Assembly (NCBI GenBank): GCA_934045075.1
Contig: OW203725.1
Span: 19,179,497-19,243,496 of the forward strand
Origin: Yponomeuta sedellus
Taxonomy: Eukaryota > Arthropoda > Insecta > Lepidoptera > Yponomeutidae
DNA: 64,000 bases
Direction: 5' to 3'
Under the pieces are notes generated by a model, which worked only from the letters and a program-made list of their open reading frames with translations, had not been told where the DNA came from and ran no database searches. Numbering within the stretch: position 1 is the stretch's first letter; every line of letters starts with the position of its first letter. This document shows positions 44,723 through 54,890 of this stretch, piece after piece. A program made the translations under genes and the position numbers.

Positions 44723-45002
44723 TTTCACCATGAAGTGCGTTTCACGAACGCCCCCGGAGGGTAAGCTAGTGACGCGGGAGGTCACAGCGCACTAATGGCT
44801 GCCAGCGGCAGGTAACGCGAGCCGCGGGACAAAGTGCAGGCGACGCGTGACGCGATAAGAGTGCCACTCCCTACAAGGTCGGTAGGTGAGCTTTTGACAC
44901 TCGATGAGTAGGTTGTAGAATGAAGATAGTGTATAGTCGATATTAAAACAAACCTTTAAGTCCGTGCACTCTTATCAGTTACAGGCAATTTTGAAACTGA
45001 AA
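44723..45002. other. GC-rich unassigned patch
   Basis: 44740-44880 is CpG-dense (CGAACGCCCCCGGAGGGTAA and others) without a frame of note. Its function is unknown. Confidence 0.35.
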
Positions 45003-45350
45003 TGTGAAGATAAGATAAGAAGATAAGAATATTCTTTATTGTACACTGGAAAAACAACAAATACAAAACAATTGCAAATATACATAGTACAATTGGCGGC
45101 CGTTAGCAAGAATGTTCTTTACTGTACACCTGTAATTATAAAACATGGAAGGATACAAAGTACGATTGGCAGCCTTATTGCTTAAAGCAATGTAGGTTGT
45201 GCTGTTAAATTTGTGAATCGTGTTTGGTGAGATTGTAATTTTTCACGTAATTCTGATTATGATTAGTAGTAGAAAAATTATAATTGCAATGTGGAGGACT
45301 TAATGCTATAAGCATTTTCTACCAGTCAACCACAGATAATTATTTCTTCT
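45003..45350 (-). repeat. LINE 3'-tail remnants
   Basis: TATTCTTTATTGTACACTGG, AATTGGCGGCCGTTAGCAAG and, again, TTCTTTACTGTACACCTGT with GGCAGCCTTATTGCTTAAAG are two stacked tails in minus orientation. ATGCTATAAGCATTTTCTAC..AGTCAACC (45312-45345) is a third. Confidence 0.6.
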
Positions 45351-46270
45351 GATTGTGCATAAAGTCTATACACATACTATCTATCCATTATGTTTGTAGT
45401 AAAAGTTCTTTACCTTCACGAGTAGAGCTCCCCATTATCGGATAAGATTTTGTTATACCATGCATTCAGAGTGCTATTAGACCATGTGGATTTACTTAAA
45501 ATATTTTTACTTAGAAACAGTTACGAAAATATTAAATAAATAACACATAGGGACAGCAATAAATGGTTTAATTACCCCTGTACCTTTATCTCCATCGTTT
45601 CCCATCACAAAGTAGGTGATACTTCCTCCTATTATCCCCAAGTTTGTTGACACTATAACACAGATTTCTGGCTATAAAAAGTACATTGTTTCTTGCGGCC
45701 GGGAGTAGAAAATTCTCTCAAGGCGTGTTTTTTCCTGTAACCCGACGCTGGCGGCGTGGACACCTGTGTAATCCTTTCATCGCACATAATATGCCCTTAA
45801 TTCCGTTGATAAGGCATGACATTTAACGCCCTTTGTACCACATCGGCCCTTTTGCCGTCAATTAGGACTCAGGCATTGTCTTGTGACAGGAGATGACGTA
45901 CTTTTTATGCGACTGAACTGGTTTTTTTCTCCACCGATTTGAATAGTAGCGTGATTTAGTGCGACGTCTCCTGTGATGTTTTGGCGATTTATTGTGGAAA
46001 AAGGTTTGTGGTAGCCCTGGAGGACAAAGGAGAGGTGTAAATTGAAAAGATTTTCTATTTATGTTTATTAAAGTTTGGTTTTTGGGCTTTTGTATCGGGC
46101 ACCTACTGAAGTTTTGACGTCCCTATGACGTTATGACAAATTCTCATGTTTTTCAACAATCAGGGTCACTGAGTTGAAACGGAATAAATTTCTAGTTTCA
46201 AGTTTTTCGGCATCTGCATTTTTCTCATAATGCCGTGTTAATAGTACTGGTTGTGTTGTAACTCGATATT
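45351..46270. other. Intergenic, repeat-poor
   Basis: No repeat family and no frame with a domain. It may be part of the same repeat-poor block as the next two entries. Confidence 0.4.
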
Positions 46271-46530
46271 CCCCAGCTGCCACATTTATTGCGGGAACAA
46301 ATCATATTTAGGATATGTCCTGATTCGGTCATTGTTCCGCCCCTCGACCCGCGACATTGTTGCAAACTTCTACGGCGGGTGCTTCGCTCAATATTTACAG
46401 AAATTAAATTGAGTTTAGCGAGCAAAATAATTATACATTTGTATTCCATTTGGGTGCAGGAAGTGCAAAGATTATGTTTCAATTTGAATGCCGCAAATTC
46501 TTGCGCAATTCTAATGTGATTTGAGATCAG
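46271..46530. promoter_or_regulatory. Repeat-poor block with paired Sox-type sites
   Basis: CATTGTT (complement AACAATG, the SoxB core site) occurs at 46330-46336 and 46355-46361, 25 bp apart, in a repeat-free stretch of mixed base composition. Overlapping 76- and 103-codon frames on opposite strands look accidental. An enhancer is a guess. Confidence 0.25.
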
Positions 46531-46719
46531 TTCCATCTTATTGGAAATAGAACCCTACAAATTCTAAGTGGAATAATAAGGTAAAAACTCGAGTTAGTAA
46601 GCCTATCAAACCGCTCTACCAACAAATATTATTTTTTAGGGAAAGCAATGACATTTTCTCGGTGCAATCCCGGCTGAGTTCCTACTCAGGTAGTAGGTAA
46701 CTACAGGCGGAACGTTATT

Positions 46720-46860
46720 TTTGCGGAGGATCAAAGCGATCGCGCTACGTCAGCGACGTCACTTCCGGCAAGATGGCGTCGCGGCGCGATTGTTTGATGT
46801 GCAAGTAATGAAGTGTGGCACCTCTCCCTGCTTCCTGTCGTGCATGTCGGGGTGTCAAGA
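46720..46860. promoter_or_regulatory. Promoter-like motif cluster
   Basis: CTACGTCAGCGACGTCACTT is followed at once by CCGGCAAGATGGCGTCGCGG. This gives two CRE-like TGACG/ACGTCA cores, an ETS-like ACTTCCGG and a YY1/Pho-like AAGATGGCG within 45 bp (46757-46801). No open frame follows on either strand that I would call a gene. Confidence 0.35.
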
Positions 46861-47852
46861 TACCGTCGCTCGAACGATGCCGAGATTCAGCTAGCAATTT
46901 TTAATTTTCCCAGTTCCGAAGTTCCAGAAAGCACTTCGTTAATTTATTTATTTATGCGGCCAGTAATATTTTATACCAAGTGAGAAATAGGAATTATCGC
47001 CACGACGAAAAGCCTATGGGATTAAAACTCCAATCTCGCATGACAAGGACAGGCATATTGAGTTGTTACATAGAAATAATCGCGTTACCCACTCCACTAG
47101 TGGGGATTACGTACTTTTTAATAAAGTGCGCCGCTAGGGGGTGACAGGGGACATTTTTATATAAAGAGGATTACTTCGGGCCCGTTTATCTGCACCTTAC
47201 AGCTCAGCTTAGCCTCCTAAATACTCTCCCAGTGAGTGAGCACATATTTTACGGGTAGGTACATAGGAAGCATCCGCTGTTGTTGTGTTTGTACTTATAA
47301 CTAAGCGTAGTTTGCTCAGCGTCGGTGCCCGCTGGAAGTTCAACTAGGTTAGATAACTTCGGGAATTACAACTATTATAGTGGCTCTTGCTGCGAGGACG
47401 CCGCCAATTTGCGGAAAATGAAAGTTTGTAACGTGAGATAGATAGGTGAGAACAAAAGTTTTAGATAGTTATGTAGGTAATAATGATAACTTCTAAATAA
47501 CAATTGTTCCTGCACCAAACTAGCGTACACAGTGCTATGGTTACCTTACAAGGACGTCACAAACATAGCAAATCGATCAGGTTGATACCATTCGTACAAG
47601 TCAATGTAAGTTCCTACTTAGCTCCGACTGCGGGACACGAACTCATGACTTTTATGTTGAAAGTCAAGAAATTAAACCAGAGAAATTAAAAATAGCGCAA
47701 TCTAGTGTCAAAGTAGATAAATTCTTGTAAAAAGTAAATCAGGAGTTTGGTAAAGTTTTTGTTTGATTTCTCCTGATTGTTTATGACAAATGCGACATAA
47801 ACCTTTATTTGGGCTTCATCAAATTACAGAGAATTTGGAGGATGTATGATAC
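46861..47852. other. Intergenic, no gene seen
   Basis: Repeat-poor and AT-rich apart from a few GC patches. No frame with a domain. Confidence 0.4.
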
Positions 47853-48355
47853 GATTAGTCCCTCTACTTTGTGCAAATTCTACACGACTCAACGATCAAG
47901 CTAAGTATTGTAGTATATTTCTATCTCAGAGAAAGTCCGTGCGCAGATATGGGGCGTATCTATAAAGGCAGCGATCAACCAATTTTCTGAGTCGATTTGC
48001 TGGTACCAAGAACTCACGATTAATCCCTCTACTTTGTGCAAATCCAACACGAACCCACAATCAAGCTAAGTGTTGTAGTATATTTCTATTCCCGAGAAAG
48101 TCCGTGCACAGATTTGGGGCGTATCTATAAAGGCTGCTGATCAACCATTCCCGGGGCCAATTTGGTGGTACCATGAACTCCTCAGGATTAGTCCCTCTAC
48201 TTTGTGCAAATCCAACACGAACCAACAATCAAGCTAAGTGTTGTAGTATATTTCTCTGTAAGACAGTCCGTGCACAGATGTGGGGCGTATCTATAGAGGC
48301 TGCTGATCTACCAATTCTCGGGGCCAATTTTGTGGTACTAAGAACTCTTCAATCT
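47853..48355. repeat. Minisatellite, three ~167-bp units
   Basis: Units start at 47853, 48018 and 48186 with GATTA(G/A)TCCCTCTACTTTG. They share AATCAAGCTAAGTGTTGTAG, AGTATATTTCT and GGGGCGTATCTATA. Units 2 and 3 are closer to each other than to unit 1. No coding role. Confidence 0.9.
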
Positions 48356-48547
48356 TAATTCGGTAGGACGGAAGAAACAAGGCGACCGCGAGTGGCGAGG
48401 AATTGAATAACAAGGGTGTAACGACACCAACAATGGCCGGCTCCGCTCAGGACCTCGAATTATTCCATTGAGTGTGTTACTGGCCACTGCGCACTGGGAA
48501 CCGGGAGAGTATGCAAATTATGTGAGATGTACATTCGAAAGTACATG

Positions 48548-48760
48548 ATATCATCAACCCTTTGTATGTTCCCACTGCTGGGGCTCGGGTCTGTTCCTGC
48601 ATCGCAGGAGATTAGGCCATACTCCACCACGGGGCCGAGTCCGGGTTGGTGTAGGATTGTAAGGCAGTGGAGGGCCTTACTATCAGAAGTTATCAAGCCG
48701 CACATAGGGCCTCTGACATGGACTAACAACTGCCATTGCACGACAGCAAAAAGATGACGA
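48548..48760 (-). repeat. 5S-SINE, headless copy
   Basis: Reverse complement of the 53595-53905 body: CACTGCTGGGGCTCGGGTC, TAGGCCATACTCCACCAC, GAAGTTATCAAGCCGC. The 5S head is missing. Confidence 0.75.
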
Positions 48761-49876
48761 AAGTGCATACGTCAACGCTTATAATATTAATAACATGTAT
48801 TTATTTCAGAATACACAGCTCCACAACAATAGTACCTATAATATTAAGAATAAAATAAAATGTCAAAGTGTTTGTTATCGATCTTCTCTGGTGTCAACGA
48901 TTTTAATGTTTTTATTGTGTTGGTACCTAAACCTAGTAAGTTTAAGAATAGGTCGTAGGCTAAATAATTAATATGGTAATACAACGTTTGCAAGTCAGCC
49001 AGTAAATTATAAATAAGAAATTTTCGATTACCTGTCGCACAGAACCCAATGCCTATGTTGGTACAATGGACTGCCCACACCCTTTATACTTTATTTCATA
49101 CATAAAAATCCTTCCGAAAACACAAAACACACCATCACACAAACACGATCGAATATTTTTTTTGGAAGCTCGCAGTCGGCTCTAAAATGAGGCCACTTTT
49201 CATGAGGTACTCTGCTACGGATAATGGACAAGAAATCCGGTGAACTGGCCAAAGCGGATATCACTTTAAAATCGAGACATTCGCATTAGTATTCGCATCA
49301 TATATTGCACCTTAGGGAAATGAATTTGCTTTTCCTGTAATTAAACCACAGCTGGCTAGTGTAAAAACTTTGGCAGTAAGCTTTAAATAGCGTTATGTTG
49401 GCGTCCTATTTTCATGCGATTATGTTACAGCGGACGCCTAGGGCCCCGCTTTACCAGTTGAGCAGAAAAAAAAAATAATTGTGTATTTATTGAGTTAATT
49501 AACTGTTCTCTGTCTCTATTATGTCTCTATCTATCTATCTACAAATATTTTTCCGGACACACTTGCATTTTTGTCAGAAAAGTCCGACAAAATTGGTAAG
49601 TAAAAAATATTGTTGAATATTCTGTACAAAGCCTTCACCAGAAATAACACAAACAAGCAGCCCATAGAGAGATATATACACAAACAAGCAGCCCATAGAG
49701 AGATATAACATGCTATAGGCAGCTTATTAGTGCATACGTCACACTACACGGGCAGGGCTTTCTATCAGAGAGAGAGAAAGAAAGAGAGAGACGTTATGAA
49801 TGAAAGAAATCCTTTATTGCACCACAACCAATGTGTACAAAGTCTTAATACTAGATAGTATTTTCCTCCACTTAAC
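48761..49876. other. Intergenic; short tandem and AG-rich runs
   Basis: 49648-49708 is a 31-bp unit twice (ACACAAACAAGCAGCCCATA). 49770-49797 is GAGAGAAAGAAAGAGAGAG. No gene. Confidence 0.5.
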
Positions 49877-50170
49877 CCACTTGGCCACTAGCGGTAGTCA
49901 CGGGACGGTCGGGATTTTTCCGAGCGTTCCGTGCTTTGCAAGGCACTTTTAGCAATTGGTGCCGGCTGTCATGTAATTGCAGTCGTTAAGGCATGCCAGA
50001 GGCCTTATGGGCGGCTTGATAACTTCTGACAGTAAGGCCCGCCCCTGCCTTACAATCCTCCACCACCCGACTCGGCCCCCGTGGTGGAGTATGGCCTTAC
50101 CTTTCTGCGATGCAGTAAGAGACCTGTGTCCCAGCAGTGAGGACATACAAGGGTTGATATCGGAACCGCG
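49877..50170 (+). mobile_element. 5S-SINE with inverted head
   Basis: The body and tail (49925-50165, GCTTTGCAAGGCAC ... CCCAGCAGTGAGGACATACA) are in plus orientation. The 5' piece ACTAGCGGTAGTCACGGGAC (49879-49898) is the reverse complement of the 5S-like head. This is a 5' inversion of the kind made by twin priming. Confidence 0.75.
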
Positions 50171-50204
50171 TGGGTGGTTTGTAGCATTAAGGTAGCACAA
50201 ATAC

Positions 50205-50290
50205 TAAAACGTACAACGTAACTTAGAAAACTAAATCATTGGTAAATGTCGGGCTCCAAACCCATTAACTCATAGACGTGAGTGAAAAAA
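50205..50290 (-). repeat. SINE family 4 scrap
   Basis: GTAACTTAGAAAACTAAATC then ATTGGTAAATGTCGGGCTCC, the reverse complement of the family-4 body. Confidence 0.5.
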
Positions 50291-50436
50291 ATTACGCCCT
50301 TAATGCTAAGAGTAGGTCATTTCTTCCAGTCAATCATTGAAGAGAATAAGATTGATGCACAGGTGAAGATCGGATTTGAAGAAAGATGCTAAGAAGATAA
50401 TTATTAAAGTAACCATGAGAAGGTAAAAAAAATATA

Positions 50437-50478
50437 AAAAATTACAGAAACATCATCGCTTGTTTCTGTAATTTTTTA
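50437..50478. other. Perfect 17-bp hairpin
   Basis: AAAAAATTACAGAAACA (50437-50453) and TGTTTCTGTAATTTTTT (50462-50478) with the 8-nt loop TCATCGCT. The spacer is the same size as in the 38051-38136 hairpin. No gene is adjacent. Confidence 0.85.
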
Positions 50479-50679
50479 ACATTAAATTCCACGAAAAGTA
50501 TGTTAAAGGAATGTATGTTGTCTTTTAATGTAAAGTCCTAAAATGTAGTCAAAATTAACAAATAAAAATTGTATTACACTTAATTATTGTATATTCAGAA
50601 AGGTTATTGACAATATTGTAGATTAATGATCCCGGTAGAGTAGCGCAATGCAAAAGTAAGTGTAACAAAGAATTCGTTC
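50479..50679. other. Intergenic, AT-rich
   Basis: Nothing recognised. Confidence 0.35.
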
Positions 50680-51420
50680 CCATATGAATATCAATTTGTT
50701 TGCGTCTCCGGCAGCGTCATTAAATTAGCGTCCAAATTGAATCACAACTGCGACGTCCCGCGAAACTTTTCCTCCTATTAATTTACAAAACATCTCCGCC
50801 ACACAAGACAGGCGACTAACGCCCTTGTCATCCCAGCCGTAAGACTTAATATCCCCCGCTGAAAGCGCAAGTTTATTCATTATTTTTACATGTCATTGTG
50901 CAAGTGACGCGGCTGCGTGCAGTTGGGAAGGTGACTCTATTGCACTCGGATTAGAGTCGGCATTGCCTTCCTGTCGGCGGGGGTGTATCCTGGTGAAATT
51001 ATGATGCAGTCTTTATTCGTGAGCCGTCGGGAGCGGTTGCAGTAATCACCGCGTATCTCCAGGCAGGGGTGGGCCGTGAATAGAGTCCTAATGAACTGGA
51101 TTTAGGAGGTTTTGTGCCGGCGACTCGTCAGCGAGGCGAGGTGCATCGCAGCAATTATCGTCGGCTAAACAAGCGCGCCCCCGATGCCTTACAATTTGTG
51201 TGCAAACTGGTGGACCTGTGCTAATCACCAACGATAAAATACTACACGTCGCGGGATTGCGGTTCGTGCAATCACTTGCCAATTAATTCAACAATGTCTT
51301 CCTCGCAAATGAGTCATAGGTCAGTTAAATTGTTGAAACTTTTTTGAACTGTTACTTTAAGTTGGGTGCAGTTGTCAGCGCATCAACGTTTACATTTTGA
51401 TTGTAAAGTCGCTTGTAACA
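50680..51420. promoter_or_regulatory. Repeat-free block, possible enhancer
   Basis: About 740 bp free of all repeat families seen elsewhere, with alternating AT- and GC-rich segments. It holds homeodomain-type cores (ATTAATTTAC, CCAATTAATTC) and a SoxB-type AACAATG at 51290-51296. It has the feel of constrained non-coding DNA; conservation could not be tested. Confidence 0.3.
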
Positions 51421-51831
51421 TATCTGGGTACAGTGAATGGAATGAACGCAAAGGTTTGTTCGTAAACGAAAACATATTCACTTCATAGTGACAAAGAAGC
51501 ACCTAAATAATACTACTACATACTTTGTTACTAATTTGCATGCTTAGTAACACAAATTTATTGTTATTAAATTTCGCTGTAACACATTTTTCTTTTTTCA
51601 TTTTATCTGTTTTGTCAGTAGCAATAGAGGCTCTCTAAAACTATTATGTAAGCTAAACGTAGTCGAGCGCCTGCGAAACAGGATTTCCTAGTGCAGGGCT
51701 CAATGATAATCTTATGTTATTTTCCGTAATCTGAAATAAATGTTTTGTATTTTTGCGTTTGTATTTTGTACGTATCTGCACAAAATACGCCATTCCTGAG
51801 CCATGTCAATTAGTTTGTCAATGAGCCGGTT

Positions 51832-52331
51832 TCAGCAAAGCAATTCATAGATGGCGCTTACAGGCTTGGCCATAGAAGGACCGGAATGCGGCTGTCAAAA
51901 ATAACCGATAGATATATGATAATACTCGATAATACCCATGCTATAAGCACTAACGGGTTAGTATATATTATCATGTGGGTACAGCGATATCAATCAATCC
52001 GATGTAAAAAAACCTAACTGCAAAGTAGGTACTCGGGGCTGCAAGTGATGCAAATTACTTCAGCCAGATGTCGCTGCCTGTACGTAATACAGAGAATAGT
52101 GTAAAGAGGTTCGAAATTTCACTGATGCCGGCGAGTCACCCATTAGCTCATTCGGAAAGAGCGCTGGCACGGATAGCCAGAGGTCGCGGGTTCGAATCCC
52201 GGCATGGGTGGAATTTTTAGCCTCTAAATAGGTTTGTAAATTGTGCTTAGCACGGGTTAGTGCATTGAAAAAATAATAATATAGTGTGTACACCTGTAAG
52301 CGCCAATTATGGAGTGCTTTGCGAATTTGTG
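51832..52331. mobile_element. MITE (35471-35893 family) carrying the tRNA-like SINE
   Basis: Left TIR AATTCATAGATGGCGCTTAC and right part TGTAAGCGCCAATTATGGAG match the 35471-35893 TIRs in inverted orientation. The inner CCGGAATGCGGCTGTCAAAA also matches. The SINE inside has the same orientation relative to the MITE as in the other copy. Confidence 0.7.
51974..52284 (+). mobile_element. tRNA-like SINE, most complete single unit
   Basis: Reference copy of the family. The 5' body starts TGTGGGTACAGCGATATC; its TACAGCGATATC pairs with GATGTCGCTGCCTGTA about 100 nt on, so the body can fold. Next comes GAGGTTCGAAATTTC, a weak B-box look-alike. The tRNA-like module is at about 52136-52208: stem ACCCAT/ATGGGT, TTAGCTCATTCGG, arm CTGGC-ACGGATA-GCCAG, B box GGTTCGAATCC. 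Then TTTTTAGCCTCTAAATAGG, and a tail ending GGGTTAGTGCATTG. Unlike ordinary SINEs, the tRNA-like part is internal, about 160 nt from the start. No ORF. Confidence 0.85.
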
Positions 52332-53594
52332 CTGAATTTTCATAATTTTTTTAAAGTTTTGATACAGAATCGAGACTGTATGTTGACTTTCTTTGACCTA
52401 CCCTCTTCCCACTGCTAGGCAAGACTTCCCCCATCTCAGACCGATCAGAGTAGTACTCAGATGATAAATAAATGATTGACACCATCTGTATTAAATCAAA
52501 TGAACGATCTTATATGAGGTTATACTAGAGGGTGCGAGATTAAGAAAGCGCGTGAGATACAAAGTTAATAAAATTTTATTAAATTCGTACCCCACGCGCC
52601 TTCTAAATAATATGTAAGAAAGATTACTGTAAAACATAAACTCTTACCTACTGTGCTGTTTCAAGAATTGAGCCTGTTTTAGGTAACCCTGTATATTTAG
52701 TCAGTTGTGTAGATTGTGTAAGTTTATACATGAAATGGTTATCAAGAGCATTAGCAGCATTAGAGCATTAGCAGTTTGACAAATTACGTAGCGTGGTCTT
52801 TTATGTATTCTTTTGAATAAATAAATAATACCGAAATAACGTAGACACGTGATTTAACTTTTGTCCCCAAGGGACAAAAGTCCCTGAATCGTAAAAAATG
52901 TCCTCGGAGTACTTGTCGCGGACTCAACGCCTACGGTGTGCTGTCGTATGTTCCCCGGAAATTGAGTGAAGCGTACGCGGTGCAAGCAAATATTCTGAGA
53001 TTTCATTGTGTTGTAATTTACATGAAGTTGAAAAAGAAAAGGCATTTTAAAAGAAAACACCGAACTTTTGTCCAGTCCGGTCTCTTGATGTCCTCGGTAA
53101 CTTGAGGGACTTTTTGTACGGGGTACTTTTAGTCCTTCGTATGCGTTATTCGATACAATTTATAAGAGATCTATATCGACAACAAAAAAGTACCCGGGGG
53201 ATAGTCCCTCGTCTGCGCAGGCCTTTATGTAAATGTATCCCTCAACTCTACAATCGACGCCTGCTAAGTCAGAGGGATCCAGACACTAGGTCCTGAAAAG
53301 CCGAATTAAATTGCGTTTCCATGTTATCGGGAGCATTCCCGAAGCGGGTCTTGACCGGTGATCGATCTGCGGGGCTCTCCTAGATTGATAGTGCCATTCT
53401 CTAAGCCGTACTACCTTGCCCCACCATTATATAAGGAATTACGTGGACCTTCCGAGAACATCCAATCGCTCTTAATCTTCTTAACTGTGGAGACCCGAGG
53501 AATTATTTGGGCTCCTAACCACCCAATATGTACGCTTCGATAATAAAGCGGATTTGCAAATTGTCTGCGGCATTTATTAGACTGAAGCGTTCGT
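52332..53594. other. Intergenic; short palindrome at 52858-52880
   Basis: CTTTTGTCCC-CAA-GGGACAAAAG forms a 10-bp stem. Related phrases (GGGACTTTTTGTACGGGG) follow to about 53220, so an unclassified repeat may be present. No gene. Confidence 0.4.
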
Positions 53595-53905
53595 GGCCTA
53601 GTGGAACCGAGTGGTTGGAATCAATCACTTGGGTTAAGCAACAACAGGCGCGCTTAGGTGCTGGATGGGAGACCATCCCGTGACTACCGCTAATGGTGTT
53701 TGTGCCGAGCGCTTCCATGCTTTGCAAGGCACGTTAAGCCGATGGAGCCGGCTGTCATGTAATGGCAGCCGTTCAGCCACGTCAGCGGCCTGATGGGCGG
53801 CTTGATAACTTCTGACAGTAAGGCTTGCCACTGTCTTATAATCCTTCACCAGCCCGGACCCCGTGGTGGAGTATGGCAGCAGTGGGGGCATACCAAAGGT
53901 ATTGA
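53595..53905 (+). mobile_element. 5S rRNA-derived SINE, full-length
   Basis: The head has ATCACTTGGGTTAAGCAACA then GGCGCGCTTAGGTGCTGGAT and GGGAGACCATCCCGTGACTA, in the order of the 5S rRNA internal promoter (ATCACCGAAGTTAAGC, then GGGCG...GGATGGGTGACCGCCTGGGA). The body has GGCTGTCATGTAATGGCAGC and GCTTGATAACTTCTGACAGT. The tail carries a small deletion near GTGGTGGAGTATGGCAGCAG. It would be read by RNA polymerase III from the 5S-like promoter. Confidence 0.85.
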
Positions 53906-53967
53906 TTTATTAGACTATGTTGTTTAATTAACTGTAAAAGTGACTTTCACGCAGTACACAATACACA

Positions 53968-54085
53968 ATCGCTTGTTCTGGAACCAAACTAGGACGGCCA
54001 GGTAACAAGACTAATACGTTGAAATGTACCCAGAGTGAGGCCATTTGTACGAATCAATTACGGCCTCCAGTGGAAATGGAATCCT
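53968..54085 (-). repeat. SINE family 5, truncated
   Basis: Reverse complement of the 62744-62915 and 58667-58855 body: GGAACCAAACTAGG, TGTACCCAGAGTGAGGCCAT, CGGCCTCCAGTGGAAATGG. The tRNA-like head is missing. Confidence 0.65.
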
Positions 54086-54804
54086 TCATGAGTACATAGA
54101 TATAATTATGTACTTTATAAGGTATGTAATTATATTTATAAGTACTTTTCCTTTATAATGTTATAAAAAAAAAACACATCTCATTCGTTTACTGCTCCGT
54201 TAAACCATTGCTGGTTTCTCATGCAATCCACTCCATCCAAAGGTTGTCTGAAAGAGATTGCTCTAAGCGATAAGACCGCCAATTGTGTAGCATTAGACCT
54301 TATGGGCGGAAATACCAAAAAATACTCAACAGACAGATCGTATCTAAACAAATTTCACGAACGTGACCCCCACCTCCCAACTAACTCAAACATACCTAGC
54401 GAGGTAGGTACCTATCTAAAACACATGCATAGGAGCACACACTCACCAACCTAACCTTTTGTTTGGCCCCACACAAAACAGCCTAAGTCCCATGACCAAG
54501 ACAGATGAGTTCTAACCTTCATCGGTTCGCGTTAAAGTTGAAAACTCCAGTGCGGTTTCAAGGATTGCTGTAAAAGATGAGTCTGTTCTTATTTATTTAC
54601 GACGGTGCTGCGGACGAAGTGGAGCGAAGATGATATGAATGATAAATGACCCTCCGTACGTGGCCCTCCCCGCCTCCCTCGCCCCTCGCCCCTCGCCCCC
54701 TATCACACGTGAACTCACTGAGAGATCGTTCAGCTAACCCGACGCGCATTTAGGTTTTTAAGTACTGATCATATCGGTGAAGAGCGAATGCTAAGTTGAT
54801 AGTA
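54086..54804. other. Intergenic; LINE tail at 54225-54300, C-rich run at 54655-54710
   Basis: CCAAAGGTTGTCTGAAAGAG..GATAAGACCGCCAATTG is a LINE tail. CTCGCCCCTCGCCCCTCGCC is a short C-rich tandem; a comparable C-rich tract is at 62420-62470. Confidence 0.5.
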
Positions 54805-54890
54805 CAATGAACTCGGAAGCGACGGACCCAGGTTCGATCCTCATTTCGGGCATGTACCAAAGACTATGTTTTCTATGAAATATGTATCTT
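54805..54890 (+). repeat. SINE family 4 fragment
   Basis: CCAGGTTCGATCCTCATTTC, GGGCATGTACCAAAGACTAT and TGTTTTCTATG follow the family-4 order. Confidence 0.6.

Noticed and set aside
53620..53690. Possible 5S rRNA gene
   Set aside because: Only the internal-promoter part resembles 5S rRNA; the 5' and 3' parts are replaced by SINE sequence, and headless copies share the same body.
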